64,000 bases of DNA. Source: Acidobacteriota bacterium. GTDB lineage: Bacteria > Acidobacteriota > Thermoanaerobaculia > UBA5066. Within the stretch, counting starts at the first letter, position 1. The number at the start of each line of letters is the position of its first letter. Below are positions 54,470-64,000 of the stretch, piece by piece. Under the pieces are notes generated by a model that saw only the letters and a list, made by a program, of their open reading frames with translations, did no database searches and had not been told where the DNA came from. The position numbers were made by a program, and so were the translations under genes. The stretch covers positions 186,001-250,000 of the forward strand of contig JAKOVQ010000016.1 in assembly GCA_029781975.1 (NCBI GenBank), written 5' to 3'.

Positions 54470-55549
54470 GTGAAGCATCCCCACCCCCACTCCAGCGGCC
54501 CGGCGACGCGGGCCCTCCTCGCGCTCTTCGTCACCGGCTCCCTGGCTGCCGTTCCGGCCCTGGCCCAGACCGCGGTGAAGGCGCCGGCCCCTTCGAGCGA
54601 GGCGAGCGCGGCCGGCCCGAAGCTGGTCGTCACCGAGGAGCGGAAGGACATCGGGACGGTCCCCAAGGGGGAGGTCATCCACCAGACGTTCGTCGTGAAG
54701 AACGCCGGCAAGGCGGACCTCCACATCACCGACGTCAAGCCCTCCTGCGGCTGCACCGTCCCCGAGTTCGACAAGGTCGTCAAGCCGGGCGGCGAGGGGA
54801 AGATCAACCTCTCGATCGACACCAAGAACTTCCAGGGGCCGATCTCCAAGTCGGCCCTCGTCCTGACGGACGACCCGACCACGCCGCAGATCACCCTCTT
54901 CGTGACGGCGACCGTCAAGCCGTACGTCGAGACGCTCCCGACCGGCTTCTTCCGCCTCCAGGGGCTGACCGGCGAGGTCGCCTCGTCCGAGCTGGTCCTC
55001 GTCTCCGACGAGCCCGACTTCAAGCCGGGGAACGTCGAGGTGCCGCAGTCGTACCTGAAGGCGTCGATCGCGCCGGTCCCCGAGAAGGAGCGGATCGCCG
55101 GGAAGGGCCCGCAGCAGTACAAGGTCACCCTCTCGACGACGCCCGAGACGCCCGAGGGGCTCCTCGGCGGCTACGTCAAGGTGGCCACCGGCGTCGCCAA
55201 GCAGCCCGAGCTGCAGATCGCCATCTCCGGCTACGTCAAGCCGACCGTCTCGGTCACCCCGCTCTCGATCAACTTCGGCAACTTCGACGCGAAGGGCGAC
55301 CCCGTCAAGCGGACGGTCACGCTCGTCAACAACAACACGAAGAACGAGGCGTTCCAGGTCTCCGACGCGACGACGACGGTCCCGGGGATCTCGGCCCAGG
55401 TCGTGATGGCCGACAAGGGACGGGCGCAGGTCGTCCTGACGGTGGCCGACACGGTCAAGAAGGGGGTCTTCGAAGGGGCCCTCACGATCCGGACGAACGA
55501 CACGACGAAGCCCGAGATCAGGATCCCGCTGAAGGGCGTCATCCTCTAA
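54470..55549 (+). CDS. Secreted DUF1573-domain protein
   Basis: Signal peptide; DIGTVPKGEVIHQTFVVKNAGKADLHITDVKPSCGCTVPEFDKVVKPGGEGKI is typical of DUF1573. Confidence 0.85.
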   Translation: MKHPHPHSSGPATRALLALFVTGSLAAVPALAQTAVKAPAPSSEASAAGPKLVVTEERKDIGTVPKGEVIHQTFVVKNAGKADLHITDVKPSCGCTVPEFDKVVKPGGEGKINLSIDTKNFQGPISKSALVLTDDPTTPQITLFVTATVKPYVETLPTGFFRLQGLTGEVASSELVLVSDEPDFKPGNVEVPQSYLKASIAPVPEKERIAGKGPQQYKVTLSTTPETPEGLLGGYVKVATGVAKQPELQIAISGYVKPTVSVTPLSINFGNFDAKGDPVKRTVTLVNNNTKNEAFQVSDATTTVPGISAQVVMADKGRAQVVLTVADTVKKGVFEGALTIRTNDTTKPEIRIPLKGVIL

Positions 55550-55668
55550 GCTGAGCGCGAGGGCGCGATCCCGGCGGCCGGGGGAGCCTCGCTCCTCCGG
55601 CCGCTCGTCGTTTCCGGGGCCCGCGCCCCGACCACCGCGGGGCCGAGGGCCCCGGGAGGAGGAGCGGA

Positions 55669-56586
<918 letters not shown>

Positions 56587-57099
56587 CGATCTCCAGCCAG
56601 TCGAGCGCCATCGCCAGCGTGCGGGCGTCCGTCGCGCCCGGGACGCGGTCCCGCGGCGCCTCCGCGTAGGCGAGCTCGAACCGGATCTCGTTGGTCCCGT
56701 CGTGCCACGCGGCCGCGGGCGTCAGGAACGAGTAGACGTGCGGACCGTCGGCCATCGGGACGGAGTCGATCCGGGTCTCGTTCACGTAGAGCGTCAGCCG
56801 CTGGGGGGGCGCGCCGTCCCAGCGGTAGGGCCAGGCCCTCAGGCGAACGAGGCGGTCCCGGCTCCCGATCGCGACGACGGCGACCCGCGCCTCCCGCGAC
56901 TGGGCCCAGACGAACGTGTCGCCGGCGTCGGTCTTCTCGAACCCGGAGAAGCCGGAGAGAAAGGCGCCCGAGCTGCTCTCGGGATCGGCGTTCAGGAAGC
57001 GCGTCTCGAGGGGCGCCCTCTTGCAGGCGCTCCCTCCGAGGGCGACGAGCGCGCCGAGGAGGACGGCGGCGAGGCGCGGCCGGGCCGAGGGCGTCCTCT

Positions 57100-58338
57100 T
57101 CACGGCGTGGCGCCGAAGTCGAGCGCCCGGCCGGCACGGTAGGCGTAGGTCGTGGCGACCGACGGGCAGCCGGTCGCGGTCGGGGCGCTGGTGAAGGCGA
57201 GGGAGCCGAAGAGCGAGCCGTCCACCCAGGGAAGGACCGTCCCGCTCCAGCTCCCGGCGGAGGGGCTCGACCCGGCGAAGTCCCAGCCGCCGTCCGCCCG
57301 TTTCGTGAACGTCGTGTTGACGTCGCCGGCCGGGACGCCCGAGCCGCTCCCGTAGCCGACGAAGGAGAAGGCCCGGCCCCCGGAGGGGCAGGAGACGTAG
57401 ACGAGCCCGCCGACGTAGTTGGGCGAGCCCGAGAGGAGGTCGACGCGGCCCGAGGAGATCGCCGCGGGGTCGTCGCTCGCGACCCATCCGTAGGCGCCGT
57501 CGCCCGGAACGGCGACCTTGGCCGGGGGGGCGTAGTTCAGGGACGAGATGGCGTTGTCGATGATCGACAGGCCGACGACGACCGGCCCCCCGCTGCCGAC
57601 GGTCACGAGGAGCCTGAGGTTCGTCTCGGCCGTGCTCACCCCGAACGACTCGCCGATCCGCGTCTGCTGCGCGGCCGAGTACCGGCCGAGCGTGTAGGTC
57701 CGCTCCCCGACCTCGGTCCCGTCGCCCCGGACGAGCGAGACGTGGACGGAGGCGTCCCCGCTCGCGGTGTTGAGCATGATGAAGTTCGACCGGAACCCCC
57801 GGCTCTCGACGGGCGAGGCGGAGACCCACGTGAGCCAGGCCGTCTCCCCCGCCGCGACCGCCTGGGCCCCCGCCTGGGCGGGGATGGTGAAGCCGAACGT
57901 CCCGGGGACCCCGGACGCGTTCGTGGCGTTCGCGACGTACGTCCGCGACTGGACCGAGACGGGGAGGTCCGAGTCGACGCGGATCCCGCCGGCGGGGATC
58001 CCGAACGGCGCCGCGCCGTCGGCGAAGAGGGTGCCGACGACGTCCTCGAGGGCGAGGGTCTCGGACGGACCGACGGAGAGGGCGACGGGCGCCGCCGAGC
58101 CGTTGTCGCCGAGCGCCCGGCCGCTCGCGTCGATCGGGGACTGCGCGAGGTAGGTCAGGCGGACGTTCGCCGGCGCGCTCCACGGGTTCACGATCCGGAG
58201 GGAGCTGACGAAGTCCTCGCCGCCGGCGCCACGGGCCTTCGCCGTCGCCAGGACCCACTGTCGCGTCGCGGGGGTGTCGGCGCGCAGGGCCGGGGAAGCG
58301 AGGAGCAGAGCGGCGACGAGGAGCCGGGCGGTCTTCAC
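57100..58338 (-). CDS. Hypothetical secreted protein
   Basis: Signal peptide MKTARLLVAALLLASPALRADT; beta-rich sequence of the type seen in secreted proteins. Confidence 0.65.
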   Translation of the reverse strand: MKTARLLVAALLLASPALRADTPATRQWVLATAKARGAGGEDFVSSLRIVNPWSAPANVRLTYLAQSPIDASGRALGDNGSAAPVALSVGPSETLALEDVVGTLFADGAAPFGIPAGGIRVDSDLPVSVQSRTYVANATNASGVPGTFGFTIPAQAGAQAVAAGETAWLTWVSASPVESRGFRSNFIMLNTASGDASVHVSLVRGDGTEVGERTYTLGRYSAAQQTRIGESFGVSTAETNLRLLVTVGSGGPVVVGLSIIDNAISSLNYAPPAKVAVPGDGAYGWVASDDPAAISSGRVDLLSGSPNYVGGLVYVSCPSGGRAFSFVGYGSGSGVPAGDVNTTFTKRADGGWDFAGSSPSAGSWSGTVLPWVDGSLFGSLAFTSAPTATGCPSVATTYAYRAGRALDFGATP

Positions 58339-58427
58339 GTGGGGAGCCTCCGGCTGGATCTTAGCGTTCCGCTCCCGTCCCCTCGCGGAGGAAATCCGCC
58401 GCCCGCTGGGGATCGGAGCGACAGACG

Positions 58428-59006
58428 ATGGAGAAGAAGGGTGCCGGCAGGCCCCGGGACGGGAACCCGGAGGAGACGAGGCGCGAGATCCTCCGGGCCG
58501 CCGAGGAGAGCTTCGCCCGGAGCGGCTTCGTCGGCGCCACGACCCGCTTCGTCGCGACGTCCGCCGGGGTCAACGTGGCGACGCTCCACTACCACTTCGG
58601 CAGCAAGGAGGGGCTCTATCGCGCTGCCCTCCGGCGGGCCTCGGAAGAGGCGCTCCCGGAGGTCCCGGCCGGCGGGAGCCCCGCCGAGGAGGTCGCTCGG
58701 ACCGTGGCCGCGCTCTACGACGCCGGGCTGAGGCGGCCGTCGTTCGCGAGGCTCGTCCTCCTCGACTCGCTCGCGGGTCCGCCGGCGGGCCCGGCGGCTC
58801 TCGACCCGCGGGTGCCGTGGCTCGCCGGCCGTCTCCAGGACTGTCTCAACGGGAGCGCGCCGGCGGCCCCTCCCGCCGAGAAGCTGGCCCGGACGATCCT
58901 CACCCTCCTCGACGCAGCGGTCGCGACCGCTGCGCCCGCCTCCTCCGAGGGGCCCGGCCGCGCCGCCGTCGTGGCGGCGGCGCTCCGGATCACCGGCCTG
59001 GCGTAG
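58428..59006 (+). CDS. TetR-family transcriptional regulator (CecR-like)
   Basis: GRPRDGNPEETRREILRAAEESFARSGFVGATTRFVATSAGVNVATLHYHFGSKEGLYRAAL. Confidence 0.88.
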   Translation: MEKKGAGRPRDGNPEETRREILRAAEESFARSGFVGATTRFVATSAGVNVATLHYHFGSKEGLYRAALRRASEEALPEVPAGGSPAEEVARTVAALYDAGLRRPSFARLVLLDSLAGPPAGPAALDPRVPWLAGRLQDCLNGSAPAAPPAEKLARTILTLLDAAVATAAPASSEGPGRAAVVAAALRITGLA

Positions 59007-60327
59007 CGGGACGCGCGCGGCGCGTCCCCGCGGCGAGGACCGCGGCGTTCACGGCGGTCCCGGCCAGGACGGGGTCGAGGCCCCCGAGGCCGAGGAACCG
59101 CTGGGCCAGCGCCACCCCGCCGCCCAGGAGCATGGCGGCGGCGGCGAACCGGGGCCGGACCTTCCAGCCCGTGGCGAAGCCGGCGAGGGTCGGGAGGATC
59201 AGGGCCGAGGCGAAGAGCGTGTACCCGAGCCGGAAGGTCTCGACCAGGTCGCGCAGCGCCAGGGCGACGAGGAGGCCGAGGACGCCGTACAGGCCGACGA
59301 AGAGGCGGACCGCCCCCGGCGAGCGGAGCCGCAGGAGGTCGTGCGTCGTGGCCGACGCGGCGGAGAGGAGGACCGAGTCGGACGACGACTGCATCGTCGC
59401 GACGAGGCCGACCAGGAGGAACGGCGCGACGGCCGGCCCGGCGAGCTCGCGGACCGTCGCCGGCAGGAGCGCGGACGGCGGGCCGCCCACCCCGGCGGCC
59501 ACCCCGGCGAGGGCCACGACCGCGCAGGCCAGGCCGAAGGCGAGCTTGACCCCCGAGGCGCCCAGCGTGCCGCGGCGCGCCGACGCCTCGTCCCGGGCCG
59601 AGAGGAGCTTCGCCCAGACGTCGCTGCCCACGGCGTGCGGGAGCCCGACGAGGACGAGGAGGCCGAGGACGTCGAGCCAGGAGAAGCCGGGGCCGACCGG
59701 GAAGCGGAGGAGCCGCGCCGGGACGCCCGTCCGGGCGAGCGAGGCGACCGCCAGCGGGAGCGCGACGCCGAGGAGCGACGCGGCCATGAGAGCGAGCTGG
59801 AGGAGGTCGGTCCGGACGACGGCCCGCTGGCCGCCGAGGGCGGTGTAGGCGACGAAGACCAGCGCCGTCCCGACGAGGACCAGCGTGGGGTCCCAGGGAG
59901 TCATCGCCGTCACGACCGTCTCCGTCGCCTCCGTCAGGAGCGCGAACCAGACCACCTCGGCCGAGACGACGAGGACGGCCGCGACGCGGCGGACGCGCTC
60001 CCCGTAGAGCCGTCCGATCACGGACGCGAGCGTCGCCTCGCCGCTCCGCCTCACCCGCGCCGCGAGGAAGAGGCCGAGGCCGAGGAGCCCGAGGACTCCG
60101 GCCAGGTCGAGCCAGAGGCCGGGGAGCCCGACGCGCGCGACGAGGGCGGCCAGGACGAGCGTCGTCGAGCCCCCGACCGTCGTCGACGCCAGGGCGGCCC
60201 CGGTGGCCAGCGGCCCGAAGGACCGGTCCCCGACCAGGAAGGAGTCCTCTGACGTGCCGGAGCGCCTGGCCGCGGCGGCGCCGACGGCGAGGACGACGGC
60301 CGCGTAGAGGAGGAGGGCGAAGATCAG
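58990..60327 (-). CDS. Sodium:solute symporter-like transporter
   Basis: Multiple TM segments; LIFALLLYAAVVLAVGAAAARRSGTSEDSFLVGDRSFGPLATGAALASTTVGGSTTL at the N-terminus when extended upstream of the ORF-track ATG at 60054. Confidence 0.72.
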   Translation of the reverse strand: MIFALLLYAAVVLAVGAAAARRSGTSEDSFLVGDRSFGPLATGAALASTTVGGSTTLVLAALVARVGLPGLWLDLAGVLGLLGLGLFLAARVRRSGEATLASVIGRLYGERVRRVAAVLVVSAEVVWFALLTEATETVVTAMTPWDPTLVLVGTALVFVAYTALGGQRAVVRTDLLQLALMAASLLGVALPLAVASLARTGVPARLLRFPVGPGFSWLDVLGLLVLVGLPHAVGSDVWAKLLSARDEASARRGTLGASGVKLAFGLACAVVALAGVAAGVGGPPSALLPATVRELAGPAVAPFLLVGLVATMQSSSDSVLLSAASATTHDLLRLRSPGAVRLFVGLYGVLGLLVALALRDLVETFRLGYTLFASALILPTLAGFATGWKVRPRFAAAAMLLGGGVALAQRFLGLGGLDPVLAGTAVNAAVLAAGTRRARPATPGR

Positions 60328-60368
60328 CGGACGGCCTCCGCCGCCGTCCGCCGGGGTACCATCGGTCC

Positions 60369-60692
60369 GTGCCGGAGAGCGGGAAGCGGATCTTCACCTT
60401 CGAGCAGGCGCGCGAGCTCCTCCCCGAGGTGCGCGAGATGACCCGGCGGGCGCTCGAGGAGCTCTCCGGGCTCGACGAGGACGCCGACGACGGGGAGCGC
60501 GGCGACGAGGCCCGCCGCCTCGTGACGGCGTGGGCCCGGGCCGTCGAGGCGCTCGGGGCCGAGGCCAAGGGGACGTGGCTCGTCGACTTCGACTGCGGCT
60601 CCGGCTACTACTGCTGGCGCTGGCCCGAGGAGGCGCTCGAGTTCTTTCACGGCTACACCGAGGGGTTCGCGGGGCGGATGCGGATCCAGTGA
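60369..60692 (+). CDS. DUF2203-like protein
   Basis: RIFTFEQARELLPEVREMTRRALEEL...GYYCWRWPEEALEFFHGYTEGFAGRMRI. Confidence 0.75.
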   Translation: MPESGKRIFTFEQARELLPEVREMTRRALEELSGLDEDADDGERGDEARRLVTAWARAVEALGAEAKGTWLVDFDCGSGYYCWRWPEEALEFFHGYTEGFAGRMRIQ

Positions 60693-60738
60693 CCGGGGCG
60701 CGCGGCGCGGCGGACGAGCGGCTCGGCCGCGCGGCGCC

Positions 60739-61218
60739 TCAGCGGTCCCGGACCTTCAGCGCGCCCCCCTCGATCGCCTCGATCCTGCGGCGGAGGTCGT
60801 CGGTGATCGCGACCTTCCGGTCCTCGTGCCAGTCCCAGCCGACCTGCACGGTCCGGCCCGACGCGACCAGCCGGACCTCCGAGTCGATCGAGGTCTGCCG
60901 CGACACGATCCGGTAGTCGAAGACGAACGACGTCGTCCCCAGCTCGGAGATCCGGCAGCCGACGAGGAGCGGCTCGCCGAGGAGGGCGGGCGAGTCGAAG
61001 TCGACCTCCGCGCGGGCGACGACGAACCCGACCCCGCGCGGGTCCCGTGGGGAGGCCGGCTGGGCCGGAGCGACGAGCGAGAGCCAGTAGCCGATCCGGG
61101 CCTGCTCGAAGTACGAGAGGTAGACGGCGTTGTTGACGTGTCCCATCGCGTCGAGGTCGCGGAACCAGACCTCGACCGGGAGGGCGAACGGGAAGTCCGG
61201 CAGCCTGACGTCTCGCAT
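60739..61218 (-). CDS. Acyl-CoA thioesterase (4HBT hotdog family)
   Basis: FPFALPVEVWFRDLDAMGHVNNAVYLSYFEQARIGYW. Confidence 0.88.
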   Translation of the reverse strand: MRDVRLPDFPFALPVEVWFRDLDAMGHVNNAVYLSYFEQARIGYWLSLVAPAQPASPRDPRGVGFVVARAEVDFDSPALLGEPLLVGCRISELGTTSFVFDYRIVSRQTSIDSEVRLVASGRTVQVGWDWHEDRKVAITDDLRRRIEAIEGGALKVRDR

Positions 61219-61261
61219 CGCGGGTGGACGATACACCCGGGAGCGGGCGCAAAATACGCCG

Positions 61262-62557
61262 ATGGGCAAGCCGGGGGAGCCCGATGAGGGGATCGACTCG
61301 CTCGTCGAGCGAGCCTTCCGGAGCGCCGCCCCGGACGAGCCTTCCGGGAGAAAGACGGTCCGTCCGGCGGGGGGTGCGGCGACGCCCCCGCCGACGGGGA
61401 CGATTCGCCTCGCCCCGGGCCAGCCCCAGCAGGCGGGGGCGGCGCCTCCCCGGGGCGGGGCGGAGGCGGCGTCGCTCATGGAGATGCTGCCGTTCGGCCT
61501 CCTCGTGACGGACCAGGCCGGGATGGTCCGGGCGACCAACGGCGTCGCCCGCAGGCTCTTCGGCGTGGGGGAGGGGGTCCTCGAGGGCCGGCGCGTCATC
61601 GACCTCTTCGAGCCGACGGACCGGGGCGCGCTCGCGAGCCTGATCGACGACGCCTTCCGGGGCCGTCCGGCCCGCGAGGTCCAGCTCGCCGCCCACGGAG
61701 TCCCCGGGCCGTTCCCCGCGTCGGTCTCGGCCGCCGGGGCGTTCGACGGCGACCGGCGCCTGCGCCAGGTGGTCTGGACCGTCCGGGAGAGCGCCGCGAG
61801 CCAGGCCGCGCTCGACGTGCAGGTGCACGGCTCGAAGGTCGAGGTGCTGGCCGAGCTCGGGCTCGAGCTGGGCCGGGAGGCGAGCCCCGTGATCGCCCGG
61901 ATCACCGAAGGGCTCGTCTCGGCGCAGCGGCTCCTTTCGCCCGACCCCGACGAGGTCCGCCAGGTCGACCGCGGCGCGCTCCGGGACAGGATCACCGACG
62001 CCACGAGCGGCGTCCTGAGGATCCAGGAGTTCGTGGCCGAGCTCGAGCGGTTCGCGGCAACGCCGCCCCTGAAGCTCGAGGCGGTCGACCCGGCCGAGAT
62101 CCTCGCGCGGGCGCAGAAGCTCCTGGCGCGCTCCCTGAGGAGCCATCGCGTCCGCCTCAGGAACGAGATGGACGACCCGGCGCCGAGGCTGCAGGCCGAC
62201 GCCTCGCGCCTGACGGAGATCGTCGTGAACCTCCTCCGGAACGCGCGCAACGCCCTCTCGCGGCGGTTCGACGGGGGCGACCCGGACGCCTCGGCCTCGA
62301 CGAAGCGGCTGATCATCGTCGAGTCGTTCGTGAAGGACCCGTACGTCGTCCTGGCCTTCTCCAACAACGGCGTCCCCGTCGCCGCCACGGACCAGGAGCG
62401 GATCTTCCTCCCGTCGTTCCAGGCCAGGGACCCGGACCGGACCGGCCTCGGGCTCCCGGAGACGGCGGCCCTGATGAAGCAGATGGGGGGGGCGATCCAG
62501 TGCGAGTCGCTCGGCGACGCCGGGACCCGCTTCCTCCTGACCCTCCCGCACGCCTGA
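61262..62557 (+). CDS. PAS domain plus histidine-kinase-like HATPase protein, degenerate H-box
   Basis: MEMLPFGLLVTDQAGMVRATNGVARRLFG (PAS); LTEIVVNLLRNARNAL (N-box); RTGLGLPETAALMKQMGGAI (G2 box). Confidence 0.82.
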   Translation: MGKPGEPDEGIDSLVERAFRSAAPDEPSGRKTVRPAGGAATPPPTGTIRLAPGQPQQAGAAPPRGGAEAASLMEMLPFGLLVTDQAGMVRATNGVARRLFGVGEGVLEGRRVIDLFEPTDRGALASLIDDAFRGRPAREVQLAAHGVPGPFPASVSAAGAFDGDRRLRQVVWTVRESAASQAALDVQVHGSKVEVLAELGLELGREASPVIARITEGLVSAQRLLSPDPDEVRQVDRGALRDRITDATSGVLRIQEFVAELERFAATPPLKLEAVDPAEILARAQKLLARSLRSHRVRLRNEMDDPAPRLQADASRLTEIVVNLLRNARNALSRRFDGGDPDASASTKRLIIVESFVKDPYVVLAFSNNGVPVAATDQERIFLPSFQARDPDRTGLGLPETAALMKQMGGAIQCESLGDAGTRFLLTLPHA

Positions 62558-62597
62558 GGCGTCTCTCGCCGGAGGGCGAGGGGTCGCCGGTCCCGGC

Positions 62598-63182
62598 TCA
62601 GGCGATCCCGAGCGCCTTCCTCCCCGCGGGGCTCATCATGTCGGCGCTCCACGGCGGGTCCCAGACGAGCTGGACGTCCGCGTCCGAGACTCCCGGGATC
62701 CGCAGCACCTTCTGACGGGCGTCCGCCGCGATCGCGGGGCCCATCCCGCAGCCGGGCGCCGTGAGCGTCATCTTCACCGAGACGCGCGCCCCGCCCCGCG
62801 GCGCCTGCGAGACGACGAGGTCGTAGACCAGCCCCAGGTCGACGATGTTCACGGGGATCTCGGGGTCGTAGCAGTCCCTCAGGCGCGCCCAGACCGCCTC
62901 CTCGTCCACCGGTCCCGCAGCGGGGACCGCGGCGCCGGGAGCGGAGGACGGCCGCCCGCCTCGCCCGGGAGCCTCGCCGGCCGGCGCCAGCCCGAGGGCG
63001 TCCGCGTCGGCGGCCGAGACCCGGAAGAGGACGTCGTGTCCGGCGGCCCTCACGGTGTGGCTCCCGCCGAGGGACTGGAAGAGGAGGAGGGGCGTCCCGG
63101 CGTGCAGCGTCACGGGCCGGCCGCTCGGGATCTCGAGCGCGGGGCAGTCGCGAGAGAGGACGAGCGGCCGGGGCTCGGACAT
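62598..63182 (-). CDS. sufT: SufT-like Fe-S assembly protein (DUF59/MIP18 domain)
   Basis: LRDCYDPEIPVNIVDLGLVYDLVV...VKMTLTAPGCGMGPAIAADARQKVLRIPGV. Confidence 0.85.
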   Translation of the reverse strand: MSEPRPLVLSRDCPALEIPSGRPVTLHAGTPLLLFQSLGGSHTVRAAGHDVLFRVSAADADALGLAPAGEAPGRGGRPSSAPGAAVPAAGPVDEEAVWARLRDCYDPEIPVNIVDLGLVYDLVVSQAPRGGARVSVKMTLTAPGCGMGPAIAADARQKVLRIPGVSDADVQLVWDPPWSADMMSPAGRKALGIA

Positions 63183-63186
63183 GGCG

Positions 63187-64000
63187 TCAGCTCCCTCCGG
63201 GGGCCCGGTCGAGCTCCGTGCGGGCCGGCTCGGCCGCCGGGCGCGAAAGGGCGAAAACCGCGACGAGGAACGCCACGACCTCGAGGACGAGGCCGGTCCC
63301 GTACGGGCCGATCGCGCCGTAGCGGAGGTAGACGTTCTCGCCCCAGAACGGTCCGACGATCCGGCCGAGCGACGAGAGCGACTGCCCCGCGCCCAGCACC
63401 TCCCCCTGCTCGCGCGAGGCGGCCGAGCGCGACAGGAGCGAGGCGAGCGACGGGTTGAGGATGCCGTTGCCGCAGGCGACGACCACGAGGACGGCCACGA
63501 GCGCCCAGAGGCTCCGGACGAGGAGGAGCGCGACGAACGAGAGGGCGATGAGGCCCGTTCCGACCGCGACGAGCCTCTGCTCTCCGAGCCGCGGGACGAG
63601 CCGCTTGAGGAGACCGCCCTGGACCGCGGCCCCGGTCACCCCGAGGACGACGAAGAGCCAGGCCACGGTCGACGGGCCGGCCGAGAAGCGCCCGGCGACG
63701 AACTGGGCGAACGTCGCCTCGAGGTTCGCGAAGGCCGTCGTCGCGACGAACGTCAGGACGAGGAGGGCTCCCACGGCCGGGCGCCGGGCGGCCGCCGCGA
63801 GGCTCGCGACGGGGAAGAGCGAGCGGGTCGGCCCCTGGGGCGGGCCCGGGGGGCGCGTCTCGGGGAGCTCGAGGAGGGCCCAGACGAACGCCGTGGCGGA
63901 GAGGGCGGCGGCGACGAGACCGGGCACCGCCTCGCCCGCCTTCACGGCGAACCCGCCGATGGCCGGGCCGAGGACGAAGCCGAGGCCGAACGCCATGCCG
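63187..64000 (-). CDS. MFS transporter (N-terminus truncated by window end)
   Basis: FGLGFVLGPAIGGFAVKAG...TM-rich; reading frame runs to the window edge, and the ORF-track Met falls inside the expected TM4-5 region. Confidence 0.85.
   Translation of the reverse strand, partial: GMAFGLGFVLGPAIGGFAVKAGEAVPGLVAAALSATAFVWALLELPETRPPGPPQGPTRSLFPVASLAAAARRPAVGALLVLTFVATTAFANLEATFAQFVAGRFSAGPSTVAWLFVVLGVTGAAVQGGLLKRLVPRLGEQRLVAVGTGLIALSFVALLLVRSLWALVAVLVVVACGNGILNPSLASLLSRSAASREQGEVLGAGQSLSSLGRIVGPFWGENVYLRYGAIGPYGTGLVLEVVAFLVAVFALSRPAAEPARTELDRAPGGS

Overview
High-GC bacterial chromosomal window, probably Acidobacteriota-like by overall gene content (inference). It is densely coding and I saw no CRISPR array, transposase, prophage, rRNA or convincing tRNA. 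The left half is the ancestral replication-origin supercluster. On the minus strand, leftward: atpC-D-G-A-H-F-F', bactofilin-parB-parA-rsmG-mnmG-mnmE-yidC-yidD-rnpA-rpmH. On the plus strand: dnaA-dnaN-recF-gyrB-gyrA. A parS-like site is embedded in the rsmG/parA coding overlap. Flanking modules are a complete bacillithiol operon (bshA-bshB-bshC), pdxR-pdxS-pdxT, a dprA-topA-//-trmFO-xerC-hslV-hslU-lipoprotein-dapF-FAH cluster interrupted by three minus-strand genes, mpl, and a block of secreted or lipoprotein genes. The best candidates for new biology are: (1) a 964-aa protein combining a HELTH gluzincin domain, a TolB-like propeller and an outer-membrane barrel, next to a CsgG/LpoB-like protein and a TPR lipoprotein; (2) a transaldolase-fold protein after gyrA that has lost nearly every catalytic residue, including the Schiff-base Lys (now Arg); (3) a PAS/HATPase protein whose H-box His is replaced by Arg; (4) a parA-parB-bactofilin coupled operon. 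All calls come from reading the sequence; no database search was run.
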